Below are positions 17,061-26,700 of a stretch of 64,000 bases of DNA, one piece after another. The position numbers and the translations under genes were made by a program. Every line of letters begins with the position of its first letter. Within the stretch, counting starts at the first letter, position 1. Under the pieces are notes generated by a model. The model did not search any database. It saw nothing but the letters and a program-made list of their open reading frames with translations, and had not been told where the DNA came from. Source of the DNA: 66-474 sp040255405 (GTDB lineage Bacteria > Pseudomonadota > Gammaproteobacteria > Xanthomonadales > Rhodanobacteraceae); NCBI GenBank assembly GCA_040255405.1, contig JBDZUX010000005.1, positions 1 through 64,000 of the forward strand, written 5' to 3'.

Positions 17061-17921
17061 TCACGGTTTTGTCAAGTATTCCCCGGCAGAAGCCGGAATG
17101 GGTGCTTTGGTACGATCCCGTCGCCGGAACCTCGCGAGCAGCTCCGCATGCAGCGCCGGGGTCGCCGCCAGCACGCTGCGGGTGTCCAGCGCGAGCGCGT
17201 CGCCTTCCAGGTCGGTGAACACGCCACCCGCCTCCCGGACGATGACGGCCAGCGCGGCCACGTCCAGGATGTTCACGTCCGATTCGATCACGGCATCCAG
17301 CGCGCCGCGCGCCAGCAGGTGGTAATGGCAGAAGTCGCCGTAGCCGCGGACGCGGTTGACCTCGCCCACCAGTTTGCCGAGCGCATGCCAGCGGGCCGCG
17401 TCTTGCGTCAGCGACTTGATGTTGCCGAGCGACAAGGCGGCGTCGGGCAAAATCCGGGTGGGCGCGACCTCGACACGCCGGGCGCCCAGGGACCCTTCTT
17501 CAAAAAACGCACCACCGCCGCGGCGCGCCCACATCGTTTCCCCGTAGGCGGCGGCGTGCGATACGCCCAGCACCAGTTCCCCGGCGTGCATCAGCGCGAT
17601 CTGGGTGGAAAAGAACGGCGTGCCGCGCACGAAGCTCTTGGTCCCGTCCAGCGGATCGACCAGCCACAGGAAGTCGCCTTTGCCTTCGCGGCCGCGTTCC
17701 TCGCCCAGGATGGCGTGGCCCGGGAATGCCTGTCGCAAGGTTTCGCGGATGAGGTCCTCGGCTTGGCGGTCGGCGATGGTCACCGGCGTGGCGTCGGGCT
17801 TGATCTCGACCGCCACGCCCGGCCCGAAATGATCCATGATGCGCCGGCCCGCGCTGCGCGCGGCTGCGAGCGCGACGGCAAGGGCATGGTCGAGGAAGGC
17901 GGCGTCGGGCGTGCTGGCCAT
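17061..17921 (-). CDS. hisN: inositol-monophosphatase-fold phosphatase, HisN-like histidinol phosphatase
   Basis: This 286-aa Mg-dependent phosphatase carries the signatures of the fold: the metal ligands in LGEERG (Glu74/75) and WLVDPLDGTKSF (Asp89, Asp92), and SDVNILDVAALAVIVREAGG for the third site. The N-terminal VTIADRQAEDLIRETL and the lack of long inserts favour histidinol-phosphate phosphatase over CysQ or SuhB, but inositol or other sugar phosphates cannot be excluded. It is divergent from bioA with only 55 nt between them. Confidence 0.75.
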   Translation of the reverse strand: MASTPDAAFLDHALAVALAAARSAGRRIMDHFGPGVAVEIKPDATPVTIADRQAEDLIRETLRQAFPGHAILGEERGREGKGDFLWLVDPLDGTKSFVRGTPFFSTQIALMHAGELVLGVSHAAAYGETMWARRGGGAFFEEGSLGARRVEVAPTRILPDAALSLGNIKSLTQDAARWHALGKLVGEVNRVRGYGDFCHYHLLARGALDAVIESDVNILDVAALAVIVREAGGVFTDLEGDALALDTRSVLAATPALHAELLARFRRRDRTKAPIPASAGEYLTKP

Positions 17922-17976
17922 GCCTGCGAGCTTACCCGCGCTTGAGCCCGTTCGTCTTGGCCGCGATCATGGCGGA

Positions 17977-19341
17977 ATGACCCGAACCCCTTCCCGCAAT
18001 ACCGACCTTGCCGCGCGCGACCTTGCGCACGTGTGGCATCCGTGCACCCAGATGCGCGAGCACACTTCGCAACTGCCGCTGATCCCGATCGTGCGCGGCG
18101 ACGGCGCGTGGCTGGTCGACGCCGACGGCAACCGATACCTGGACGGCATCAGCTCCTGGTGGAGCAACCTGTTCGGCCACGCGAATCCGCGCATCGCCGA
18201 AGCGATCGCCGCGCAGGCGGCACGACTCAACCACGTGATGCTGGCCGGCTTTACCCACGAACCGGCGCTGCAACTGGCCGAACAGCTGGTGCGCATCGCA
18301 CCCCGGGGCCTGAGCCGGGTCTCGTATGCGAGCGATGGCGCCAGCGCGGTCGAGATCGCCCTGAAGATGAGCTTCCACTACTGGCACAACGCGGGCCGGC
18401 CACAGCGCACACGCTTCATCGCGCTGGTCAATGCCTACCACGGCGAAACCCTGGGCGCGCTGGCGGTGGGCGATCTGCCGCTGTACCGCGCGGTGTACGG
18501 GCCCCTGCTGTTCGATCCCATCGTCGCACCCTCGCCCGACTGGCTGGATGCGGAGCCCGGCGAGAGCGCCGAAGATGTCGCCCGCCGGCGCCTCGCCGAC
18601 ATGCGCGCGTTGCTGGAGCGTCACGCCCACGAAACCTGCGCCGTGATCATCGAACCGCTGGTGCAGTGTTCGGGCGGCATGCGGATGCACGCGCCCGCCT
18701 ACCTCGCCGGCCTGCGCAAGCTGTGCGACGAGTTCGCCGTGCACCTGATCGCGGACGAAATCGCGGTCGGGTTCGGGCGCACCGGAACGATGTTTGCCTG
18801 CGAGCAAGCCTCCATCGCGCCCGATTTCCTGTGCCTGTCGAAAGGCCTTACCGGCGGCGCGCTGCCGCTGTCGGCCGTGATGACCACCGGCAAGGTTTAC
18901 GACGCATTCCTCGGCGACTACGCGGCCAACAATGCGTTCCTGCACTCGCACACCTTCAGCGGCAACCCGATCGCGTGCGCGGCGGCGCTGGCATCCCTTT
19001 CGATTTTTCACGACGAGCCCGTGCTGGAGCGCAATCGCACACTGGCCGCTCACCTCGCGCGGCGGCTGGAGTCGCTGCGTGGCCATCCGCATGTCGCCAA
19101 CCTGCGGCGGACCGGCTGGATCGCCGCCTTCGACCTGGTCAAAGACAAGGCTTCGCGCGCGCCCTACCCGGGCGCGGAGCGCCGCGGCCTGCGCTTCTAC
19201 CGGCACGCGCTTTCGCGCGGCGTGTTGCTGCGTCCGCTGGGCGACACCGTCTATTTCCTGCCGCCGTATTGCATCGACGAACACGACATCGATGCGATGG
19301 TCGCTGTCGCGACCGAAGCCGTCGACGCCGCGACGGGCTGA
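17977..19341 (+). CDS. bioA: adenosylmethionine (or lysine)-8-amino-7-oxononanoate aminotransferase
   Basis: This 454-aa PLP enzyme makes 7,8-diaminopelargonate in biotin synthesis. The PLP lysine is Lys289 in CLSKGLTGG, with IADEIAVGFGRTGTMFACE for the cofactor Asp and HSHTFSGNPIACAAAL. The N-terminal motif reads HVWHPCTQM, with Cys where E. coli BioA has Tyr17. Several stretches (VYGPLLF, GVLLRPLGD) resemble my recollection of Bacillus BioA, which uses lysine as donor. I chose the ATG at 17977 because it gives the family N-terminus. Confidence 0.93.
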   Translation: MTRTPSRNTDLAARDLAHVWHPCTQMREHTSQLPLIPIVRGDGAWLVDADGNRYLDGISSWWSNLFGHANPRIAEAIAAQAARLNHVMLAGFTHEPALQLAEQLVRIAPRGLSRVSYASDGASAVEIALKMSFHYWHNAGRPQRTRFIALVNAYHGETLGALAVGDLPLYRAVYGPLLFDPIVAPSPDWLDAEPGESAEDVARRRLADMRALLERHAHETCAVIIEPLVQCSGGMRMHAPAYLAGLRKLCDEFAVHLIADEIAVGFGRTGTMFACEQASIAPDFLCLSKGLTGGALPLSAVMTTGKVYDAFLGDYAANNAFLHSHTFSGNPIACAAALASLSIFHDEPVLERNRTLAAHLARRLESLRGHPHVANLRRTGWIAAFDLVKDKASRAPYPGAERRGLRFYRHALSRGVLLRPLGDTVYFLPPYCIDEHDIDAMVAVATEAVDAATG

Positions 19342-19343
19342 CA

Positions 19344-19369
19344 CCCCACGCGAAGCGGTCTTCGTGGGG
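19344..19369. terminator. bulged hairpin between convergent bioA and the small secreted gene
   Basis: CCCCA and CGAAG on the left pair with CTTCG and TGGGG on the right around a CGGT loop, with a two-base bulge. It begins two bases after the bioA stop. There is no U-run. Confidence 0.4.
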
Positions 19370-19467
19370 GTCAGACCATGGACGACCGTTCCGGAATCCG
19401 TCGATCGCAAACACCCGGATGACGGCCCGGCCGTCGTGACGGGACAGCGTTCACGGGTGGCGGCAAG

Positions 19468-19803
19468 TCAATGCCCGCGCACCGACGGATCCAGCATCTG
19501 AAGCGCCCGGCCGAGATCCACCGCGCCGGTACGCTGGAGATCTTCATGACTGTAGCTGTTGCCGGCCACCGGCAGGCATTGGCCCTTGGGCGGCGGAATA
19601 TGGCTGCCGGTATCGCGGATGCATTGACGCGAATTCACCGGCGGAATCGGACGCAGCTGGCGGGCCTGCAGGTTGCCGGGCGCGGCTTGTGAAGCCGGGG
19701 CCGCGTTCGTCGGCGCCGGGGCGGCCGTTTGCGCGTAAGCAGGCATCGCGAATGCAGCCGCGCCGGCCAAGACGAAGGCGCTCGCGACTAACAGTCTGTT
19801 CAT
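19468..19803 (-). CDS. small secreted protein of unknown function
   Basis: This 111-aa protein starts MNRLLVASAFVLAGAAAFAMPAYAQ, a clear Sec signal peptide with likely cleavage after AYA. An A/P-rich segment follows. The mature part has two cysteines (RQCIRDTG and KGQCLPVAG) that could form a disulfide, and ends SYSHEDLQRTGAVDLGRALQMLDPSVRGH. That last stretch resembles the start of TonB-receptor plug domains by eye. AGGAG lies 8 nt upstream of the ATG. I do not recognise a function; a periplasmic location is likely. Confidence 0.8.
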   Translation of the reverse strand: MNRLLVASAFVLAGAAAFAMPAYAQTAAPAPTNAAPASQAAPGNLQARQLRPIPPVNSRQCIRDTGSHIPPPKGQCLPVAGNSYSHEDLQRTGAVDLGRALQMLDPSVRGH

Positions 19804-19931
19804 GTTCAGGACTCCTTCTGGGTATCCCGAATCCATTGTGCGCCCGCCGATCTACGAAGGCAATCGTTGCCGGCCTTGCACCGGATTCGTTCATACTTTC
19901 GACTCCAGACGCCCCGAGAAGATTCCCGCCG

Positions 19932-20672
19932 ATGCGCTCCATCCGCCTGTTCGCCGCTACGCACCTGCAGGCCGGCCAGACCGTGACGCTGCCAGCCACG
20001 GCCGCCGCGCATGCGCTCCGCGTGTTGCGCCTGAAATCCGGTGACGCGGTGACGCTGTTCAATGGCGACGGCCACGAATACCCGGCGCGGCTGGTCACCG
20101 CCGGCGCCCGCGACGCGCATGCGGAAGTGATGTCGCAGGCATCACCCGTCCGCGAATCACCGCTGCGCGTCACGCTGATCCAGGCGCTCGCGCGCGGCGA
20201 GAAGATGGATTGGATCATCCAGAAAGCCACCGAATTGGGCGTTACGCGGATCGTGCCGGTCACGACCGAACGCAGCGAAGTGAAACTCGACGCCGGACGC
20301 GGCGAAAAACGCCTCGACCACTGGCGGGCGGTTGCGACCGCCGCATGCGAACAATGCGGGCGCAACGTGCTTCCGGCGATCGAAACGCCCACCGGGCTTT
20401 CGGCGTGGCTGGAAACAAGCCACGCGCCGGAAGCGGACTTGCGCTGGATGTTGCATCCCGAGGGCGCTGCGCGCGTGCGCGACCTGCCGGCAATATCGCC
20501 GGCAGCATTGGATTTGGCAATCGGCCCGGAAGGCGGCTTCGGCGACAACGATCTGGCGGCGCTCCGGGCGCAGGATTTCCGCGAACTGGCACTGGGCCCG
20601 CGCATCCTGCGCACCGAAACCGCCGGCGTCGCCGCGATCGCTGCGCTGCAGGCTCTGCATGGCGATCTGTAA
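19932..20672 (+). CDS. rsmE: 16S rRNA (uracil(1498)-N3)-methyltransferase
   Basis: This 246-aa SPOUT methyltransferase modifies U1498 of 16S rRNA using S-adenosylmethionine. Its N-terminal PUA-like part (MRSIRLFAATHLQAG ... HALRVLRLKSGDAVTLFNGDG) is followed by the knotted domain with ALARGEKMDWIIQKATELGVTRIVPVTTERSEV, AIGPEGGFGDNDL and LGPRILRTETAGVAAIAALQ, all diagnostic. The start was chosen from the family N-terminus. Confidence 0.95.
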   Translation: MRSIRLFAATHLQAGQTVTLPATAAAHALRVLRLKSGDAVTLFNGDGHEYPARLVTAGARDAHAEVMSQASPVRESPLRVTLIQALARGEKMDWIIQKATELGVTRIVPVTTERSEVKLDAGRGEKRLDHWRAVATAACEQCGRNVLPAIETPTGLSAWLETSHAPEADLRWMLHPEGAARVRDLPAISPAALDLAIGPEGGFGDNDLAALRAQDFRELALGPRILRTETAGVAAIAALQALHGDL

Positions 20673-20771
20673 CCGAAGCCCGGCCCCGCAAGGGACGCAA
20701 GGGTCCGAGAGCGCGGGAGTGGCAATGCGGGTTGGGGCGAGCTTCGCGAAGCCCCACGCACTCCGCATGGC

Positions 20772-20808
20772 GTTGGGCTTCCGCCGATGAAACCGGCGTC
20801 AGCCCAAC
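20772..20808 (+). repeat. GGGCTGACG-family palindrome between convergent genes
   Basis: GTTGGGCT and AGCCCAAC are the paired ends of a 37-nt hairpin with an inner CCGCC/GGCG step. It lies between the ends of rsmE (plus) and the SnoaL-like gene (minus) and may help end transcription of either. Related copies are at 14496-14531 and 2905-2931. The rest of 20673-20854 shows nothing more. Confidence 0.6.
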
Positions 20809-20854
20809 CTGCACTTGCTCCTTCCTGAAACGCTTGCAACCAAGCCGAGCGGCG

Positions 20855-21328
20855 TCACGGCGACGCCGGGAAAAGCACCGTCGGGTCGCCGGTGAACCAC
20901 ACCATGTCGATACGCATGTGGTCGATGGTCCACGTGTCACCTTGCCGCGACAATTGCAGCACGTAGAGGTGCTTGAGCAGCAGGTGCCGGGAATGGTCTT
21001 CACGTGGCAGATGCTGCGCCTCCACCAGCGCGTACAGTTCGGCGTGCGTGCCATCGAATGCCGTGACGCGCGGATTGGTGACGGTGTGTGTCGTGTCCAG
21101 GTCGCCGATGACGGCAAACACCGATTCGGCGATCACGTCGCGCCCCACGAACGGCACGATGTCGGCGCCCAGCAGGCGCGCAGGCTGGGTGAAATCGAGC
21201 ACCGCGTCGGGCGCGAAAGCCGACTCGAACAAGCCGCGGTCGCCGAGATCCTGTCCGGCGCCGAAGCGGTACAGCGCATCGACGATGGCGATGAACTCGC
21301 CTGCGGGAGCAGGTTGCAAGGCATTCAT
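20855..21328 (-). CDS. SnoaL/NTF2-like domain protein
   Basis: This 157-aa protein has the cone-shaped NTF2/SnoaL pattern: an N-terminal helix with IVDALYRFGAGQDLGDRGLFESAFAPDAVLDF, then VTNPRVTAF, AELYALVEAQHL, LLLKHLYVLQLSRQGDTWTIDHMRIDMVWFTGD. Family members act as ketosteroid isomerase-like enzymes, hydratases or ligand binders, and sequence alone does not decide. AGGA precedes the ATG by 5 nt; an in-frame ATG at 21346 is an alternative. It lies 90 nt downstream of a PhzF-type gene and may be its partner. Confidence 0.8.
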   Translation of the reverse strand: MNALQPAPAGEFIAIVDALYRFGAGQDLGDRGLFESAFAPDAVLDFTQPARLLGADIVPFVGRDVIAESVFAVIGDLDTTHTVTNPRVTAFDGTHAELYALVEAQHLPREDHSRHLLLKHLYVLQLSRQGDTWTIDHMRIDMVWFTGDPTVLFPASP

Positions 21329-21418
21329 GGTTGTCCTTCCATGCAAGATCGGAGGATCGCTGCTCGACCGGGAAACCGGGCTGCGCGCAGACGGGTCGGC
21401 GTTGCGTAGCCGCCGGTC

Positions 21419-22258
21419 TCAGCCTGCCTCGCGCATGATCCGCGCGGTGCCCGAGACGCGGATCGAACTGCCGGGCGTCGGCGGAATCTCGGCCCGCAAG
21501 CGCGAGCGCACGCCCATGTCCTCGCCCTGCAGAACATCGATGGCACCCCCGTGCGGCCACGCGATGTCGCGCAGGTAACCGGCAAAGGCCGCCGTCGCGG
21601 CTCCCGTGGCCGGGTCTTCATGGATGCCGCCGGATGCAAACGGATTGCGCGTGTGGAACCGCTGTGGCGTCTCGACCCAGGCAAGCAGGATCGTGACGAG
21701 ACCAGCGCGATGCATCAGGTTGCGACCGGCATCGAGCTCATAGGCCATCGCCGCCAGCCGCTCGCGGGAGTTCAAGACCAACGCCAGGTGATCGGCGCCG
21801 CCGTGGACGATCGCGGGTGGGATGCGTCCATCGAGATCGTCCGGTGTGTAGCCGAACAGCGCGAGGGCGTCGGACACCAGTTGTGCGGGAGCCGGCACGC
21901 TGCGGGTGGGCGGCGACTGCAGCGCCGCGGTCACCAGGCCATCACCGGCGTGCGCTTCGACTGTAATGGTCGCCTCGTTGAGGGCGAGCGTGAAAACGCC
22001 GTCGCCATGCCGAAGCGCAAGTGCTGCGCCCAGCGCGATCGTGGCATGGCCGCAGAAGGGAACTTCGGAGGCCGGCGAGAAATAGCGCACCCGCCAGCCC
22101 GTGGCGGCCGGCGCCGCGAAGGCGGTTTCGGAAAAACCGACCTCGGCGGCGACCTGCTGCATCACGTGGACTTCCGGAAGCTTGTCCCCCACTACGACAC
22201 CGGCCGGATTGCCGCCCGTGTTGCCGTCGGAAAACGCGGCGATTTTCAGGACATCCAT
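21419..22258 (-). CDS. PhzF-family isomerase/epimerase
   Basis: This 279-aa protein has the diaminopimelate-epimerase-like double fold: NTGGNPAGVVVGD, GFSETAFAAP with the catalytic Glu expected for PhzF, YFSPASEVPFCGHATIALGAAL, and GGIHEDPATGAATAAFAGYL with the conserved Asp. PhzF isomerises an intermediate of phenazine synthesis, but no other phenazine genes are here, so the substrate is unknown. The ATG is preceded by AAAGG. Confidence 0.88.
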   Translation of the reverse strand: MDVLKIAAFSDGNTGGNPAGVVVGDKLPEVHVMQQVAAEVGFSETAFAAPAATGWRVRYFSPASEVPFCGHATIALGAALALRHGDGVFTLALNEATITVEAHAGDGLVTAALQSPPTRSVPAPAQLVSDALALFGYTPDDLDGRIPPAIVHGGADHLALVLNSRERLAAMAYELDAGRNLMHRAGLVTILLAWVETPQRFHTRNPFASGGIHEDPATGAATAAFAGYLRDIAWPHGGAIDVLQGEDMGVRSRLRAEIPPTPGSSIRVSGTARIMREAG

Positions 22259-22337
22259 GGTTGTACCTTTCGAGGGAATGGTGGATGACGCATCAGGAAA
22301 GCGCATGTTGAAGGGATGTCCAGGCAATCCGGCGGCG

Positions 22338-23771
22338 TCAGTACGCACGCGCGATCGCCGAACACGTCTCGTCACCGCAAGCCTTCCAGCCACCGCCAAG
22401 CGCCTTGTAAAGCGAAACTGCGCGGATGTCGATCGCGGCTTCGCCCTGCGCCAGCGCATCCTCAGCAGCCAGTTGCACGCGCTCGGCATCCAGCAGTTCC
22501 AGGAAGCCGGTCGCGCCTTCCTTGTAGCGGGTGCGCGCGAGATCGGCGGCACGGCGGCTTTGGCGGGCTTGCGCGATCAGTTTTTCGACCCGCGCGTGTT
22601 GCTGGTTGTAGCCGACCACCGCGTTGTCGACGTCTTCGATGGCTTCGAGGATCGTGCGCTGGTAATTCGCCTGCGCGGCATCGGCGCGCGCTTCGGCGGC
22701 ATGGAGTTCGCTGCGCACGCGACTCACATTCAGGCCTTTCCAGGTGATGCTGGGCATGATCGACCACGCATGCGTGGACGGGCTGCCGAAGTCGTTGCTG
22801 CGTCCCGCAAGAAACCCGAGGAACCCGCCCAGCGAGATGTGCGGGAAGAAATCCGCCTTGGCGACCCCGATCCGCGCGGTGGCGGCCGCGTATTCGCGCT
22901 CGGCGATGCGCACGTCGGGGCGCCGCGCCAGCACGTCGCCGGCCGCGCCGATCGGCAGCACCGCATCGATCGGCTGGAACGTGTTTGGCGACACATCGAT
23001 GTCCAGCGCGCCTGGCTGCTCGCCAAGCAGTACCGCCAGCCGGTTGTGATCGGCGTGCGCCTGCATGTCCAGCAACGGCAACTGTGCCTCCACCGCACTC
23101 AAGCGCGCTTCGGCGCTGGCCACGTCCTGCTCCGACGCGGTGCCCACCTCGGCGCGGGCACGGATCAGCTTCAGCGTGTCCTGCTGATTGGCGATGTCAC
23201 GTTTGGCGATGGCCTGCCGCTGCTGGACGCCGCGCAGCTCGAAGTAATTGCGCGCAACCTCGGCGATCAGGCTCACCTGGACGTCCTGCAGCGCGGCTTC
23301 ACTGGCGCCGAGATCGGCGTGCGCGGCTTCCACGGAACGCCGCACGCTGCCGAACAAGTCGATTTCCCAGCTCGCGTCGAAACCGGCTTGGTACGCCGTG
23401 ACAGTGTTGCGTTGATCGCTGACGCCGGGCGTTTGTTCGCGACTGCGCGCGTACGAAATGCCGGCCTCGATGTCGGGAAGGTATTGCGATTTCGCCCCGC
23501 CCAGCATCGCACGTGACTCATGGAGCCGCGCCACCGCGATGCGGAGATCGAGATTGTTCGCCGCCGCGCGCTGGATCAATGCGTCCAGTACCGGGTCCCC
23601 GAACTGTTTCCACCACTCGGCCTGGAAATGCGCGGCGTTTTCGCGCGCTGCGTCCAGGTCCTGCAACTGCGGCACCGGCGCGGCGGGCTTGTGGTAGTCC
23701 GGTCCGACGGTGATGCAGCCGGCCAATGCGAGTGCTGCCACCAGCACCGTGCTTCGAATCATCGAAATCAT
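22338..23771 (-). CDS. outer-membrane efflux lipoprotein (OprN/OprM/NodT family)
   Basis: This 477-aa protein begins MISMIRSTVLVAALALAGC, a lipoprotein signal with the lipobox LAGC. Two repeats of the outer-membrane factor fold follow (WWKQFGDPVLDALIQRAAANNLDLRIAVARL and the later ARRPDVRIAEREYAAATARIGVAKADFFPHISL), with long coiled helices. It forms the trimeric channel of a tripartite efflux pump. Its start lies one base after the RND permease stop, so the two are coupled. Confidence 0.93.
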   Translation of the reverse strand: MISMIRSTVLVAALALAGCITVGPDYHKPAAPVPQLQDLDAARENAAHFQAEWWKQFGDPVLDALIQRAAANNLDLRIAVARLHESRAMLGGAKSQYLPDIEAGISYARSREQTPGVSDQRNTVTAYQAGFDASWEIDLFGSVRRSVEAAHADLGASEAALQDVQVSLIAEVARNYFELRGVQQRQAIAKRDIANQQDTLKLIRARAEVGTASEQDVASAEARLSAVEAQLPLLDMQAHADHNRLAVLLGEQPGALDIDVSPNTFQPIDAVLPIGAAGDVLARRPDVRIAEREYAAATARIGVAKADFFPHISLGGFLGFLAGRSNDFGSPSTHAWSIMPSITWKGLNVSRVRSELHAAEARADAAQANYQRTILEAIEDVDNAVVGYNQQHARVEKLIAQARQSRRAADLARTRYKEGATGFLELLDAERVQLAAEDALAQGEAAIDIRAVSLYKALGGGWKACGDETCSAIARAY

Positions 23772-23772
23772 C

Positions 23773-26700
23773 TCAGTGTCCCTCCAGCGCCGGCCGTGCG
23801 TTCGCCTGCGCGTGCTTGCGCGCTTCGCGACGCTCGACCAGCGCGCGAATCACGACGTAGAACAGCGGGGTGTAAATCAAGCCGAAGAGGGTGACGCCGA
23901 GCATCCCGGAGAACACCGCGACGCCCATCGCGTGGCGCATCTCGGCGCCGGCGCCGTGCGAGGCGACCAGCGGCACCACGCCCATGATGAAGGCGATCGA
24001 CGTCATCAAGATCGGGCGCAACCGCAGCCTTGCCGCCTCCAGCACCGCCTCGTGGCGGCTCATGCCTTCGAGCTGGCGTTCGCGCGCGAACTCCACGATC
24101 AGGATCGCGTTCTTGCAGGCAAGGCCCACCAGCACGATCAGGCCGATCTGGGTGAAGATATTGTTGTCGCCCCCGGAAAGCCAGACGCCGGCGATCGCGG
24201 ACAACAGCACCATCGGCACGATCAGGATCACCGCCAGCGGCAGCGACCAGCTCTCGTACAGCGACGACAACACCAGGAACACCAGCAGCACGCACAGCGG
24301 GAACACCAGCACCGCGGTGTTGCCGGCGAGGATCTGCTGGTACGTGAGGTCGGTCCATTCGAAGCTGAGGCCGTTCGGCAACGTGTCGTGCGCCAGCTTC
24401 TCCATCGCCGCCTGCGCCTGGCCGGAGCTGTAGCCCAGCGCCGGGCCGCCGTTGATCTCGGCGGTGGGGTAGCCGTTGTAGTGCATCACGCGGTCCGGGC
24501 CGGCGCCGCGTTTGACGGTCACGAACGAACCCAGCGGCACCATGTCGCCACGGTCGTTGCGCGTCTTCAACTGGCCGATGTCCTGCAGGTCGCGCCGGAA
24601 CGACGGCTCGGCCGACAGGTTCACCTGGTAGGTGCGGCCGAAGCGGTTGAAGTCGTTGACGTACAGCGAACCGAGGTACGCCTGCATGGTCTGGTAGGCG
24701 TCGCCCAGATCCACGCCCTCGGCCTTGGCCTTCTCGCGGTCGACGTCCACGTCGACCTGCGGCACGTTCACCTGGAAGCTGGAGAACAATCCGGCCAGCG
24801 CGGGATCCTTGCGCCCGGCTGCGATGAGGTTCTGGGTTTGCTTGTAGAGTTCGTCGAAGCCGAGTTCACCGCGGTCCTCGATCTGCATCCGAAAACCGCC
24901 GATCGTGCCGAGGCCCATCACGGGCGGCGGCGGAAACACCGCGATGTAGGCATCCTGGATCGACGCATATTTCTGGTTCAGCGCGCCGGCGATCGCGCCC
25001 GCGGACAAGGCCGCGCTGCGGCGCTCGTCGAACGGCTTCAGCGTCACGAACACGATGCCCGCGTTCGAGGCGTTTGTGAAGCCGTTGATCGAAAGCCCCG
25101 GAAACGCGACCGCGCTTTGCACGCCCGGTTGCTTCAGCGCAATCGCCGACATGCGCTTGATCACGTCTTCGGTGCGATCGAGCGATGCGGCATCCGGCAA
25201 CTGCGCGAAGGACACCAGGTACTGCTTGTCCTGGGTCGGCACGAAGCCGGTCGGCACGTGCGTGAAACCGAAGGCGGTCAGCGCGATCAGCGCTGCGTAC
25301 ACCGCGAGCGCCGCCGGACCCTTGCCCTGCAAGCGGCGGGTGCCAGCCACGTAGCGTTCCGCACCCCGATGGAACAGCCGGTTGAACGGGCGGAACAGCC
25401 AGCCGAAGGCGCGATCGATGCCGCGCGTCAAGCGATCCTTCGGCGCATCATGCGGCCGCAGCAGGATCGCGGACAGCGCCGGGCTCAGCGTCAGGGAATT
25501 GAACGCCGAGATCACGGTGGAGATCGCGATGGTCAGCGCGAACTGGCGATAGAACTCGCCGGTCAGGCCGCTGATGAAGGCGGTCGGGATGAACACCGCG
25601 CACAACACCAACGCCGTCGCCACGATCGGGCCGGTGACTTCGCGCATCGCCTTGCGTGTCGCCTCCTTCGGCGACTCGCCAAGCTCGATGTGGCGCTCGA
25701 CGTTTTCGACCACCACGATCGCGTCGTCCACCACGATGCCGATCGCCAGCACCATCCCGAACAGGCTCAATGCGTTGAGCGAAAAGCCGACCAGGTACAT
25801 CACCGCGAACGTGCCGATCAGTGACACCGGCACCGCGATCAGCGGAATCACCGACGCCCGCCAGGTCTGCAGGAACAGGATCACCACCAGCACCACCAGC
25901 GCGATGGCTTCGAGCAGCGTGTGCGCCACCGCCTCGATCGAACCGCGCACGAACACCGTCGGGTCGTACACGATGTGGTAGTCGACGCCCTGCGGGAAAT
26001 CCTTCTTCAGGTGCGCCATCGTCGCGCGCACTTCGTCGGAGATCTGGATCGCGTTGGAGCCCGGCCGCGCGAAGATCGGGATTGCGACCGCCGGCTGGTT
26101 GTCCAGCAGGCTGCGCAGCGCGTACTGGTCGGAGCCCAGTTGCACCCGCGCGACATCGCCAAGGTGCACGGTTGCGCCGCTCGCATCCGTACGCAGCACG
26201 ATGTTCTTGAACTCGTCGACCGTGCTCAGCCGGCCCCGAGTGTTGATGTTGAGCTGGAAGTCGGCGTCGCTGCGCACTGGCGGCGCATTCAAGGAGCCGG
26301 CCGCCACCTGCACGTTCTGCTCGCGGATCGCCTTCACCACATCCCCAGTGGTGAGGCTGCGCTGCGCCAGCTTTTGCGGGTTCAGCCACACCCGCATCGA
26401 GTATTCGCCGGCGCCGAAGATCTGCACGTCGCCCACGCCTTCCAGCCGGCTCAGCACGTCCTTCACGTGCAACCGCGCATAGTTGGAGAGATACAGCATG
26501 TCGTAGCGCTGGTTGGGCGAAGTGAGGTGCACCACCATCGTGAGGTCGGGCGAACTCTTCTTGGTGGTGACGCCGAGCCGCTGCACTTCCTCGGGCAGGC
26601 GCGGCAACGCCTGCGCCACACGGTTCTGCACTTCGACCTGCGCGTCGTTGAGGTCGGTGCCGAGCGCGAAGGTGACGGTGAGCGTCATCACGCCGTCGCT

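Noticed and set aside
19369..19377. A GGGGTCAGAC fragment after bioA as another copy of the GGGGTCAGAGT repeat
   Set aside because: Only about eight bases match, no inverted partner is visible, and the hairpin there is explained as a terminator.
20855..22258. A phenazine cluster because of the PhzF-type gene
   Set aside because: No other phz gene is nearby; PhzF homologues are common outside phenazine pathways.
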